From positions 46,637 to 89,956 of the forward strand of contig NZHC01000106.1 in the NCBI GenBank assembly GCA_002689655.1: a stretch of 43,320 bases of DNA. The letters run 5' to 3'. This document shows, in pieces, positions 17,524 to 25,872 of this stretch. Origin of the DNA: Rhodopirellula sp. (GTDB lineage Bacteria > Planctomycetota > Planctomycetia > Pirellulales > Pirellulaceae). Numbering within the stretch: the stretch's first letter is position 1; every line of letters begins with the position of its first letter. A model generated the notes under the pieces. It saw nothing but the letters and a program-made list of their open reading frames with translations. It had not been told where the DNA came from and made no database searches. A program made the translations under genes and the position numbers.

Positions 17524-19137
17524 TCAGCTAGCGCCGGGTCCACCCGGAGCTCCAGGTGAAGGCGGTCGACCGTTGCTACCACCGGGGCCGCCAGGTGCTC
17601 CGGGAGAGGGAGGGCGGCGACTGTTGCTACCGCCGGCACCGGGACCCCCGGGTGCTCCAGGTGACGGAGGTCGTCCATTGCTACCTCCAGCTCCCGATCC
17701 ACCAGGTGCTCCGGGAGAGGGAGGGCGTCCGTTGCTACCGCCATATCCGCCCCCGGGTGCTCCCGGAAATGCGGCGGGTCCACCGCTCCCATAACCACCC
17801 GACATGTCATCACCCATGTCATCACCCATATCATCACCCATATCATCACCGTACCCTTCGTTGTATCCACCGAAGCCGCCGTTACCACGACCGTTGCTTT
17901 GGTTCGAGGCGACGACTGGAGCTTTGCCGAGAGCGGTCGCGAGAGTGATTAGGGCCGTTTGAATGGTGGGGGAAAATAAACCATCCATTGCCGCATGGAA
18001 TTGGTCAGAGGATTGTGAATTTGCCAGCGGGCTAAGGGCTGGGTTGAAGGCTCCGACCACCGCGCCCAGGGAATCGATCATTCCGGTGGTGCCCGTGATA
18101 TCGCCTTTGATTGACTCAATGTTTGCGGTCCAATCGTCCGCAATCGTTTTTGGAACCCAATAACCATCAATGGAAACAAGTTGGATTTCTCGCGTGCCAC
18201 CATCCTGTTCTACGTTAATGATCGCGACTTCGTCTTTTTCTGACTTGACGGTGATCTGTCGACCGATGCTCAAACCAATTCGGTCAACCAATTGAGCCAG
18301 GTAGGGAGCAATCACTTTGTCCCGTTCGGTTAGCCATTGACCGAAACTGACTGTTTGCAGCTGATCCAGACTTGTAGCTTCTGGTGAAAGTCCGACTCGC
18401 ATCAGATCAGCGAGAGGCAGAATCTGTTCTTCGACGGCATCGAAGTCTTTCGGAGGTAGAGCTTGAATGCGCGGGCTTGAGAGGAACCAGGTTTGATGAT
18501 TGATAACGACGTCACCGAATCTTTGGGCAGTTCCAACCAAACCTTGCCATGAAGTTTGATTCAGCTGAGATGCTGTCAGCTTCACCACATCATCAACATC
18601 TTTCCGGTAGCCCGGTGGTAATGCATCGTAAACGGCTATCAGATGGCCATCGGTGATTGCATCGTCGATTTGGTTAATGAAGTCGGCGACATTGGCATTG
18701 GCTTGTGGAGGTTGGTAGGCAGGTGCTGGAGCCGGAGTGGGAAGTGGCTGGGGGGCAGCTGCGGAAGCGGCGGCTGCGTTTCCCTGCAACTCGGCGACGC
18801 GATCGGCGCGGGACACTTTCAGTTGACGTGCCAGCTTTTGCGCTTGAATACGACTTTCGCTGCGTAGATCCTCCATTTTGACAGCAACGCGTTTGCCCCC
18901 TGTCAGCTCTAGGACGACAGCGTCACCCCACAATCCGATCATTCGAGCTTCGACCGTGCGAGTGCCCTGAAGGTCGGTCCAGAGTTCCGCTTCTGCATCG
19001 CACATGCCGATCGCTGAGAAAGCAGCGACCATGGCAAACCGCGATGCTGTTGCGATGCTCCCACGCCATCGATGCTGAAGAAAGCGCCATTGATGCTGAA
19101 GGAAGGAGTTGCGGTTGCAGCCTTTCGATGTATCCAT
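17524..19137 (-). CDS. Secreted SHD1-domain protein with acidic and collagen-like C-terminal repeats
   Basis: The frame can open as far up as TTG 19251 (575 residues, numbering used here). I prefer ATG 19137 (Met39), which has AAGG 11-14 bases upstream and a leader after a basic n-region. The hydrophobic core is FAMVAAFSAIGMC with likely cleavage after AEA (about 88). An SHD1 domain spans about 89-145 (LWTDLQGTRTVEARMIGLWG). An Ala/Pro linker (150-180) leads to a middle domain of about 260 residues that I do not recognise. The tail has four GDDM-type tetrapeptides and four 18-residue units containing PPSPGAPGG, collagen-like Gly-x-y sequence. It is probably exported and could be a matrix or envelope protein. 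Confidence 0.8.
   Translation of the reverse strand: MDTSKGCNRNSFLQHQWRFLQHRWRGSIATASRFAMVAAFSAIGMCDAEAELWTDLQGTRTVEARMIGLWGDAVVLELTGGKRVAVKMEDLRSESRIQAQKLARQLKVSRADRVAELQGNAAAASAAAPQPLPTPAPAPAYQPPQANANVADFINQIDDAITDGHLIAVYDALPPGYRKDVDDVVKLTASQLNQTSWQGLVGTAQRFGDVVINHQTWFLSSPRIQALPPKDFDAVEEQILPLADLMRVGLSPEATSLDQLQTVSFGQWLTERDKVIAPYLAQLVDRIGLSIGRQITVKSEKDEVAIINVEQDGGTREIQLVSIDGYWVPKTIADDWTANIESIKGDITGTTGMIDSLGAVVGAFNPALSPLANSQSSDQFHAAMDGLFSPTIQTALITLATALGKAPVVASNQSNGRGNGGFGGYNEGYGDDMGDDMGDDMGDDMSGGYGSGGPAAFPGAPGGGYGGSNGRPPSPGAPGGSGAGGSNGRPPSPGAPGGPGAGGSNSRRPPSPGAPGGPGGSNGRPPSPGAPGGPGAS
17527..17760 (-). repeat. 54-base tandem repeat encoding collagen-like PPSPGAPGG units
   Basis: Four diverged copies of a unit of about 54 bases encode 18-residue blocks of the form GGSNGRPPSPGAPGG plus a Gly/Pro/Ser/Ala tail. 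Copies differ mostly at synonymous or Gly-rich sites, and one carries an extra Arg (SRRPPSP). The array lies at the extreme 3' end of the SHD1 gene, and all units keep the reading frame. Confidence 0.85.
17803..17850 (-). repeat. 12-base tandem repeat encoding GDDM
   Basis: Four contiguous 12-base units (catgtcatcacc twice, then catatcatcacc twice, plus-strand reading) encode GDDM-GDDM-GDDM-GDDM in the SHD1 gene. The single base difference between the two types is synonymous. The resulting acidic, Met-rich patch could bind metal; that is speculation. Confidence 0.9.
19064..19105 (-). repeat. 21-base duplication in the leader of the SHD1 gene
   Basis: Two adjacent 21-base units (starting cgccatcgatgctgaag and cgccattgatgctgaag) encode FLQHRWR and FLQHQWR in the basic region preceding the hydrophobic core of the signal peptide. 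The duplication lengthens the n-region by seven residues. Confidence 0.75.
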
Positions 19138-19357
19138 CGCTATTTGTGCCTTAAAATCGTCGAGAATGCCCATTTCGGCAGTGGGGCGGAGTTGATTGCG
19201 GTTCATCCGCATGAGGACTTCCGAATCCATTATATTGAGATTGCGTTTCAAATGCGGCCCCGAAAACGGAGCTTATTTTGCGGAGTTTTGAGGTTTTCAG
19301 CCGTTTGTTACGCTTGGGAGGAAATGGATTCAGCGATCAATCCTGCGGAGAGCCACA

Positions 19358-20326
19358 TTGAGTGACATGATCGGTTCGGCACCCTTGGAAGCCGCCGAAG
19401 CAACTCAGCTTCGGGAAAAATTTTATAATGCAACGATCATCGAACGAATCGATGCTAATGATGAATTGGCTCGCTTCAGGATTCGTCCGGATAACCCCAT
19501 CCCGGAATTTGAGCCCGGCCAGTACGTTGCGCTGGGAATCGGAAATTGGGAGCGGAGGCTTCAAGGCACCCAACCCGAAGAGGTTCCTGAGAAAAAGCTA
19601 CGAAAACTCACGCGGCGGGCATATTCGATTTCCTGCCCCATGTTGGATGCCGATGGCCAGGTCGCTCCGGTCGCTTCTTTGGACCACTTTGAGTTTTATA
19701 TCACGCTGGTGCGTCAAGCGAGTTCACCTGACAACAAGCCGCCGGTATTGACCCCGAGGCTATTTGATTTTGTCGTTGGCGATCGGTTGGAAGTCCAGAA
19801 GAAAATTACCGGGCATTACACCCTCCGAGACGTGGGTGGCAACGACACGGTGTTGATGCTTGGTACAGGAACTGGTGAAGCTCCTCATAACGCAATGACC
19901 GCCAAGCTGCTTGCCGAAGGACATCAGGGTAAAATTGTCAACGTGACCAGTGTTCGGCACCGTGTTGACCTCGCGTATGCGGTGGAGCATGCGGAGCTGA
20001 TGCGGCAGTATTCGCAATACCGCTATTTGCCATTCACGACCAGAGACCCGGAAAATCTTGATGAGTCTCATCCCAACTTTGTGGGCAAACAGTATCTGCA
20101 ACAACTCTTTACATCAGGGCAGCTCGCGGAAGCTGCTGGTGATCCGCTTTCCGCCGAGAATACGCATGTCTTCTTGTGCGGAAATCCAGCCATGATTGGC
20201 TACGTGCCACCTGGTGCGGATCCACCTTCCACACCCGGAATGTTACCTCTGCTGAGGGCGGCTGGGTTTAGTGATGAGGGAGACTCGAAAGGTCCGGGGA
20301 GCATTCGTTTTGAAAAGTACTGGTGA
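19358..20326 (+). CDS. fpr: Ferredoxin/flavodoxin-NADP(+) reductase, bacterial Fpr-like
   Basis: This 322-residue protein has FAD and NADP domains in order. The FAD-binding RAYS motif is at 87-90 (RRAYSISCP), the pyrophosphate-loop GTGTGEAP at 169-176, and the NADP-domain VFLCGNPAMIG near 270. It ends in FEKYW, the C-terminal aromatic residue typical of bacterial subclass Fpr enzymes. It moves electrons between NADPH and ferredoxin or flavodoxin in the cytoplasm. Insertions near 63-85 and before the C-terminus make it longer than the usual ~250-residue Fpr. The TTG start is supported by GGAG at 19347-19350, seven bases upstream; the next ATG (19367) would sit too far from it. It is divergent from the SHD1 gene and lies 91 bases before glgC. 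Confidence 0.9.
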   Translation: MSDMIGSAPLEAAEATQLREKFYNATIIERIDANDELARFRIRPDNPIPEFEPGQYVALGIGNWERRLQGTQPEEVPEKKLRKLTRRAYSISCPMLDADGQVAPVASLDHFEFYITLVRQASSPDNKPPVLTPRLFDFVVGDRLEVQKKITGHYTLRDVGGNDTVLMLGTGTGEAPHNAMTAKLLAEGHQGKIVNVTSVRHRVDLAYAVEHAELMRQYSQYRYLPFTTRDPENLDESHPNFVGKQYLQQLFTSGQLAEAAGDPLSAENTHVFLCGNPAMIGYVPPGADPPSTPGMLPLLRAAGFSDEGDSKGPGSIRFEKYW

Positions 20327-20417
20327 AGATTGAAAACGGAGCCTATCGGAATTTTGGATTGCCGGTTAAAAAATGTGGGCAAGCAATCTTCAAAGTATTA
20401 CCAGCAGAGTCTCTCTC

Positions 20418-21701
20418 ATGGATCTCTCCAAAACCATCGCTCTGATCCTCGGTGGTGGCCGCGGAACACGTCTCTTTCCGCTGACGAAAATTCGGGCCAA
20501 GCCAGCCGTTCCGCTCGCTGCGAAATATAGACTGATCGATATCCCGATTAGTAATTGCATCAATAGTGGACTGAATCGGGCATATGTTCTCACTCAGTTC
20601 CTGTCAGAAAGTCTGCATCGACATCTGCGACAAACTTACACGTTTGATCATTTCAACGGCGGTTTTGTTGAGCTGCTCGCTGCTCAACAAACCGTCAATC
20701 AGGGAACTGATTGGTACCAGGGCACTGCTGATGCAGTGCGAAAGAACTTGGTACATCTCGAAGAAGACTGGATTGAGCATGTTCTGATTCTCTCAGGTGA
20801 TCAACTTTACCGTATGGATTTTCGCGAGATGATGCAAACGCACATCGAATCGGGAGCTGACGCTACCATTGCGGGAATTCCTGTTTCTCGTAAAGACGCA
20901 TCGGCACTTGGTATCATGCAAGTTGACGATAGTGGTCAAGTTCGCGGTTTTGTTGAAAAACCGCAGACTGAGGAGGAAATCGAGAGCGTCCGCATGGAGC
21001 CCAGTTGGATCGACGCCCATGGTATTCCCAGCCGAGGTCGCGATTGTCTGGCGAGTATGGGACTCTATATCTTCAACAAAGCAACCATGGTCGATCTGCT
21101 TAACAGCAATGAGCATCAAGATTTCGGTAAGGAAGTTTTCCCCGAGGCTATCAAGTCCCACAAAGTCCAAGTACATCTTTTTGACGGGTATTGGGAAGAC
21201 ATCGGAACGATTCGTGCCTTCTATGAAGCGAATCTGAATTTGGCAGGCAATGCGCCACCTTTTGATATACGTACACCCGACGCCCCTATCTACAGTCGCC
21301 CCAGGTTTTTACCGCCAACCATCATGGGTGATACGAAAATCACCGGCAGTTTAATTGCTGACGGTTGCCGTATCGGTCACAACGTTACCATCTCAAATAG
21401 CGTGATCGGATTACGAACAGTCGTTGGAGACAATGTTGTTATCAAAGACAGTGTCGTGATGGGGGCCGATTTTATGGACGACCCGACAAAATTAGCCGAC
21501 GGTACACTGCCAGTTGGAATCGGGTCAGGATCTACGATCTCGGGTACGATTCTCGACAAAAATTGTCGAATTGGTTCCAACGTGCAAATCCTTAATAAGT
21601 CAGGTGTTGAAAACCAGGGTGAAGACGATGTGCTGCAGGTTCGCGATGGAATCCCAATCGTCATCAAAAATGGCCAAATCGAAGACGGATTCACCTTTTG
21701 A
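20418..21701 (+). CDS. glgC: Glucose-1-phosphate adenylyltransferase
   Basis: From ATG 20418 this is 427 residues. An in-frame ATG at 20373 would add 15 residues ahead of the family's usual N-terminus, so I prefer the later start. The nucleotide-binding loop ALILGGGRGTRLFPLTKIRAKPAVP is followed by DIPISNCINSG and the adenylyl-site segment GTADAVRKN. GDQLYRMDF carries the metal-binding Asp, and VRGFVEKP and YWEDIGTIRAFY complete the catalytic domain. A left-handed beta-helix domain rich in hexapeptides (ITGSLIADGCRIGHNVTISNS) closes the protein. It makes ADP-glucose for glycogen synthesis and is expected to be allosterically regulated. No other glycogen gene is adjacent. Confidence 0.96.
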   Translation: MDLSKTIALILGGGRGTRLFPLTKIRAKPAVPLAAKYRLIDIPISNCINSGLNRAYVLTQFLSESLHRHLRQTYTFDHFNGGFVELLAAQQTVNQGTDWYQGTADAVRKNLVHLEEDWIEHVLILSGDQLYRMDFREMMQTHIESGADATIAGIPVSRKDASALGIMQVDDSGQVRGFVEKPQTEEEIESVRMEPSWIDAHGIPSRGRDCLASMGLYIFNKATMVDLLNSNEHQDFGKEVFPEAIKSHKVQVHLFDGYWEDIGTIRAFYEANLNLAGNAPPFDIRTPDAPIYSRPRFLPPTIMGDTKITGSLIADGCRIGHNVTISNSVIGLRTVVGDNVVIKDSVVMGADFMDDPTKLADGTLPVGIGSGSTISGTILDKNCRIGSNVQILNKSGVENQGEDDVLQVRDGIPIVIKNGQIEDGFTF

Positions 21702-21855
21702 AATTTGCTGTGCAAAAAGAGCACGATAGATCTTGCCAATAGCCATTTTGAGCGTCAGCATGGTGCACCAGCTGAATGCCATAAGTGACAACTGTTGGGG
21801 TGGTTCTTGTCGACGGTTGTAGGTGCGACTGGATGCTTGCCGTGGAAAATTAAAT

Positions 21856-24210
21856 TCACGGTAACGCAAGCAATCGTTTGGACTCCTTCAGCAGAAACTC
21901 AGCATCATTGAATGGTTCATAGCTGATGTCTTGCCAACGCACTTTTCCGCGGTGGTCAATCAGAAATGTTCCGTGAAGAGGCTGGTCTTCAAAGTCATCC
22001 CAACAGCGGAATTGTTTGAAGATCTGCTTGTCGCCATTACTGAACAACGGAATCACAATTTCTTCACCATAGTTTTCCAAGCCCTGTTTGAGCTCCTGAA
22101 CTGTTTCAGTGCTGATCGCAACTACATCGATCCCAGCCTTTTTGTACTCCTCATAAAGTGGTGAGAACTCGTGAATCTGCTCTATGCAGTGCAAGCAACC
22201 AAAACCGAGATAAAAGATAATGACACGTGGCTTGCCATCAAATTCTTCCCCAGCAACCAGTGTTCCATCAGGTGCTTTTGCGCCCCAAGTGGGCGACTGA
22301 TAAGGTTGCCAACGGAATGGTCCGAGTTCGTTCAATGGTGGACGATCACCTAAGTCTTCTTTGGGTGGATCTGGCAATCGCCAGTCGGTTTTTGCTCCGG
22401 CAGCTTTTGCAATGGGAGCAAGTTTGGCGAGCATGGGGGTGCTGAGGTCAGCAGTGCTTGCCGTTTTCTGCAGAGTTGCAAAGTGTTTTTTCGCCTCGTC
22501 CTTTTTGCCTTTTTTCCATAGCAGGTCGACCAAGACTGCTAGGGGGCGGACTTGGCTGGGGCCGTCTTTGACAGCTTTTTCCGCGAGCTTGATTCCTTCA
22601 TCAAGTTGCCCGATTTTCGCTTGCCATTGTGCCTGAATTAATGGATTCAAGCGTCCTTTGGGCAATTCCTCTTTGAAGACCTTCAGGTCTTTCTTCTTGA
22701 CCGCTTCGGCGACCTTGACACGTGCAAGTATCTGATCAAGTTGCGTGATGTGGCGTTTTACTTCATCGAGCGTTGGTCCAGGTAGCTCTTCATCTTCTGG
22801 TTTTGCACTGTCTTCTGGTTTTGCACTGTCTTCTGGTTTTGCACTGTCTTCTGGTTTTTTATCTGCTTCGTCTTCCTGCTTGTCTTCAAGATCCAGAACC
22901 GTTGTTTGCAGTACCAAGCTGCGACGCTGCAATGACCGCAGGGTGCGAGCACCTTGCTTTTTATCACCAGTCATGAATTGTGCGACGGCAAGCCAGCCAA
23001 GCCATGTTTCCTGCTGCGCGTCGTCCTCCGTGGGTGGCAGGTAGGTGCCGCCCGCTTCTTTAATCAGTTCATCCCACAACGCATATTCTGTCAATGTTTG
23101 AATCAATCGTTGGCGACCGTATTTGTGGCTGCCACGTTTGTTCAATGTGTTGTAGCGGGGATGTTGCGGCAGCGAGACCAGATTGCGGGAAAGATCCAAA
23201 GCATCTTGAACACGGCCAACATATAGCAAGTTCCGAACCAACCATTCGTTGTTGTGCGCAAAGTTGTGAATCTGATCAGGCATCAATCTTGTTCGGATCA
23301 TGTGAGCATGATCGACTCGTGCAGATGCCTCCTGTTGCCAAGCAGCGTCGTTGTATCGTTTCAGCTTCGAGTAGATGTGTCCGGGCATGTGCCACATGTG
23401 GGCAATTCCGGGGCTGGCAGGTCCGCACATTGCAGCTGACTGGACAGCATTGTCCGGGCGTGCCGAATCCCATAAGTGAATTCGGTAGTGATGGGATGGG
23501 TGCATCGGGTTGGCTGTGAAGACTTCACCTAGCAAGGCATTGACAGCGTAGCGACTGGTAATCTTCACGCCGCTTCGTTCCGCAAGCCAAAGTTGGAGAG
23601 CGAGTAATGCACGAGCTTCGATGTCATCAGGGAAATCATGTAACAGTCGTTCCATGTCACTGAGGTAGCGTTCCGTCCGTTTCTTTTTCTCTTCACGTTC
23701 GGCTTCGCGGTCGGGTTTCTTGTCATCTGTTTTCGGTTTGGGAATCAAACGATCCAGTGCTTCGATGTAGAGCGTTTCTCTCCGCGTTGTATTCGCTTTC
23801 CGCAGTTCCATGGCTTTATCAATAAAGCTTCGAGCGCGACTTGTGTTATTGGCATTTGCCATTGTCATGCCCCAATATGCAATAGCGAGTTCAGGATCTT
23901 CTTTGGCCGCCTGTCGAAACGAGCGTTCTGCTTCCAAGTACCAAAACCCGTGCAGTTGCGCGATTCCCTGCTCAATGAACTTCTGCGCGGTGGGTGTTTT
24001 TGCCGAGGTCTCAAACTTGATGGGTGACATCCCATCAATCAAAACAGCGGCTTGGCGTGGCCCTTCATTGAATGCCTCCCCGTGATAGCTGTGGCCAGCC
24101 GCAGGGCCATCAGTACTGGCCTCCGCTGTAGCCTTTGCTGGTTCAGCGGCGAAGTTTGCTGGGCAGGGAGCCAGAAAAACAAATAACAGCAGGACGTTTC
24201 TTACGCACAT
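21856..24210 (-). CDS. Secreted TPR protein with C-terminal thioredoxin-like (redoxin) domain
   Basis: This 784-residue protein has a signal peptide (NVLLLFVFLAPCPANFAA). The N-terminal two thirds are helical, TPR-like repeats, starting QLHGFWYLEAERSFRQA with EDPELAIAYWG. A His-rich core follows (HMWHMPGHIY, DHAHM, HNFAHNNEW) that could hold a metal. After a charged linker with KPEDSA repeats and a second helical stretch, residues from about 650 form an AhpC/TSA-like domain with CLHC at 672-675, then IDVVAIS and HGTFLIDHRGKVRW. CLHC is a CxxC redox motif, so a thiol-disulfide role in the periplasm is likely but not proven. ATG 24210 directly begins the leader. It converges with glgC. Confidence 0.87.
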   Translation of the reverse strand: MCVRNVLLLFVFLAPCPANFAAEPAKATAEASTDGPAAGHSYHGEAFNEGPRQAAVLIDGMSPIKFETSAKTPTAQKFIEQGIAQLHGFWYLEAERSFRQAAKEDPELAIAYWGMTMANANNTSRARSFIDKAMELRKANTTRRETLYIEALDRLIPKPKTDDKKPDREAEREEKKKRTERYLSDMERLLHDFPDDIEARALLALQLWLAERSGVKITSRYAVNALLGEVFTANPMHPSHHYRIHLWDSARPDNAVQSAAMCGPASPGIAHMWHMPGHIYSKLKRYNDAAWQQEASARVDHAHMIRTRLMPDQIHNFAHNNEWLVRNLLYVGRVQDALDLSRNLVSLPQHPRYNTLNKRGSHKYGRQRLIQTLTEYALWDELIKEAGGTYLPPTEDDAQQETWLGWLAVAQFMTGDKKQGARTLRSLQRRSLVLQTTVLDLEDKQEDEADKKPEDSAKPEDSAKPEDSAKPEDEELPGPTLDEVKRHITQLDQILARVKVAEAVKKKDLKVFKEELPKGRLNPLIQAQWQAKIGQLDEGIKLAEKAVKDGPSQVRPLAVLVDLLWKKGKKDEAKKHFATLQKTASTADLSTPMLAKLAPIAKAAGAKTDWRLPDPPKEDLGDRPPLNELGPFRWQPYQSPTWGAKAPDGTLVAGEEFDGKPRVIIFYLGFGCLHCIEQIHEFSPLYEEYKKAGIDVVAISTETVQELKQGLENYGEEIVIPLFSNGDKQIFKQFRCWDDFEDQPLHGTFLIDHRGKVRWQDISYEPFNDAEFLLKESKRLLALP
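22793..22858 (-). repeat. 18-base tandem repeat encoding KPEDSA
   Basis: Three identical 18-base copies at 22793-22810, 22811-22828 and 22829-22846 (plus strand tcttctggttttgcactg) are followed by a 12-base partial copy. They encode repeated KPEDSA in an acidic/basic linker of the TPR-redoxin protein. Perfect identity at DNA level suggests recent slippage. Confidence 0.95.
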
Positions 24211-24376
24211 GAGCAGAGAAGCTTCAGGTTGGGAATTAACAGGCCTTGGACGTTCCCATTGTAACTTGCTTGAGAATTACCGCTTGGTCTCCACGCTCGT
24301 TCACAGTGTACCGAGGGATTTGGGGTCGAGAATTTCTCGGAACTTGGTCGGATTGGCGATCTTTGTGCCAAAAAGT

Positions 24377-24406
24377 GGCAGGTGAGCACTCCTTTACTCC
24401 CCTGCC
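24377..24406 (-). terminator. Likely rho-independent terminator of the small gene at 24459
   Basis: On the minus strand GGCAGG (24406-24401) pairs with CCTGCC (24382-24377), followed two bases later by five T residues. It lies 53 bases beyond the stop of the small unknown gene. The loop is long (18 bases) and the stem short, so this is a moderate call. Confidence 0.45.
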
Positions 24407-24458
24407 TGTTGGGTACCTTTGACGCTTTTAACAGTGATTTAATTCAGTTAGCTTCAGA

Positions 24459-24731
24459 TCAGAGGCGATGCTGCACGATTCTGACAGCTCCGGCGAGCGG
24501 AATCCCAAATTCGTTTGCATAGGCCTCTGCGGTCGCTCTTTGGGGAAAAAGCGTCGCGTACTCGGCTGAGCACCACTGACCAGTACCAATTTGCAGGAAT
24601 CTCGGGATCAGGGTGAAACGCTGATCAACGGCTGGCAGTTTCCATTCAATCAGCCATCCTGCCGTGGGACGGCCAAGATGCCCCGTTTCAGCTTGTTGTT
24701 CATCCCAGCTCTCTTCGTCGAACTCGTACAT
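24459..24731 (-). CDS. Small protein of unknown function
   Basis: From ATG 24731 this encodes 90 residues; a GTG at 24743 would add four. GAGG lies seven bases before the ATG, supporting that start. The protein is soluble, acidic at the N-terminus (MYEFDEESWDEQQAETG) and aromatic-rich in the middle (GWLIEW, GQWCSAEYATLFPQ). It ends with an Ala-rich helix and VRIVQHRL. I recognise no family. Its placement between two larger genes, a ribosome-binding site and a plausible terminator downstream support a real gene. Confidence 0.6.
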   Translation of the reverse strand: MYEFDEESWDEQQAETGHLGRPTAGWLIEWKLPAVDQRFTLIPRFLQIGTGQWCSAEYATLFPQRATAEAYANEFGIPLAGAVRIVQHRL

Positions 24732-24948
24732 CGTGTACCTCACTCTGTAATCACTTGGAAATTTGCTGACATTTCAAGGATGACACGAGCGTGTGACACG
24801 TTTGGTCACGGGTGTAAATTTTGGTGCCCAATGCACGATTTGTTACAATTCGGATTGCCCTCTCGGACTCCTGCCCGCAACATGCACTTTTCTCCCTCTT
24901 CCATTGAAGACGTTTGTTTCTCTCAATGGATCATCATTAGGGTGGCTG

Positions 24949-25872
24949 ATGTTTCCCAAGTCTCCACGCTGCCAAGTAGTACCGCTACCACAAAAACAGG
25001 TTGCATTCGTCGTTGATGGTCAGGAGCGATTGCGATGGCATGCCGCGGATGATACCCCAAGACCATTCTTCTTTCCGCTGATAGGACCCTCCGGCTTTCC
25101 ATTGACGCGAATGGGTCACCCAGGGGCACCCAATCATGATCATCATCGATCTATCTGGTTTGCACATTACAAAGTTCTCGGGATCGATTTTTGGTCAGAT
25201 ACTTCTGATGCGGTCATTCGACAGGAACAATGGCTGGCTTATCAGAATGGCCAAGAAGAGGCGAGTATGGCAGTCGAGCTTGGCTGGTACGACGGGCATG
25301 ATCCCGCCCCCTTAATAAAACAGAAATTAGTGACAGCCATAGCGCCAGCGGATGATAACGGTATTCTTATCGAAATCCAGATTACCTTGAGTTCCTTGGC
25401 GGAGTCCCTTGAATTGGAGCAGACCAATTTTGGTTTGCTGGCTGTGCGAGTGGCTGACTCCATTTCGGCGGTTTTTGGTGACGGTGTTTTGACTGGCAGT
25501 AACGGCGTGCGCACAGAAAAAAAACTGTTTGAAAAAGCTTTAGCTTGGATGGATTACAGTGGGTCAGTTGACGCAGGAATCACGGAAGGACTCACGTACT
25601 TTGACCACCCGGCCAATGCGACTTACCCAAGTAAATGGCATGTGCGAGATGATGGCTGGATGGGAACATCCGTTTGCGGGGATGCACCGGTCATGTTGTA
25701 TCGAGCGAGACCGACAACATGGCGATATTTGATCCATGCTCACGCTGGACCTGCGGACATCGAACTCGCCAACCGACTTGCTGATGAATTTGGACGTCGG
25801 CCACCCTTTAATATACAACTCGCCAAGAAACCACATCATAAATATCAGATAGAGAGAGCATTCAATGAGTGA
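24949..25872 (+). CDS. PmoA-like (DUF6807) family protein
   Basis: An open frame extends up to 24793, but the added 52 residues have non-coding character. ATG 24949, preceded by AGGGTGG, gives 307 residues of normal family length. Features of the DUF6807/'methane oxygenase PmoA' family are PFFFPLIGPSGFPLTRMG, then HPGAPNHDHHRSIWFAHYKV with its His cluster, GWMGTSVCGDAPVML and WRYLIHAHAG. Despite the name, these are soluble beta-rich proteins common in planctomycetes and not methane monooxygenase; their reaction is unknown. The HDHHRS cluster suggests a metal or sugar site, which is inference. It overlaps the following Gfo/Idh gene by 8 bases. Confidence 0.88.
   Translation: MFPKSPRCQVVPLPQKQVAFVVDGQERLRWHAADDTPRPFFFPLIGPSGFPLTRMGHPGAPNHDHHRSIWFAHYKVLGIDFWSDTSDAVIRQEQWLAYQNGQEEASMAVELGWYDGHDPAPLIKQKLVTAIAPADDNGILIEIQITLSSLAESLELEQTNFGLLAVRVADSISAVFGDGVLTGSNGVRTEKKLFEKALAWMDYSGSVDAGITEGLTYFDHPANATYPSKWHVRDDGWMGTSVCGDAPVMLYRARPTTWRYLIHAHAGPADIELANRLADEFGRRPPFNIQLAKKPHHKYQIERAFNE

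Noticed and set aside
17527-17850. CRISPR-like array in the repeat-rich region
   Set aside because: Units are in frame, have no spacers of unique sequence, and encode Gly/Pro and GDDM repeats.
24360-24420. Possible B12 riboswitch because of an ACCTGCC-like string
   Set aside because: Only a short match; no conserved B12-box context or adjacent cobalamin gene. The local hairpin fits a terminator better.
24793-24948. N-terminal extension of the DUF6807 gene
   Set aside because: The 52 extra residues are Cys/Leu/Pro-rich without family similarity, and a good ribosome-binding site precedes ATG 24949.
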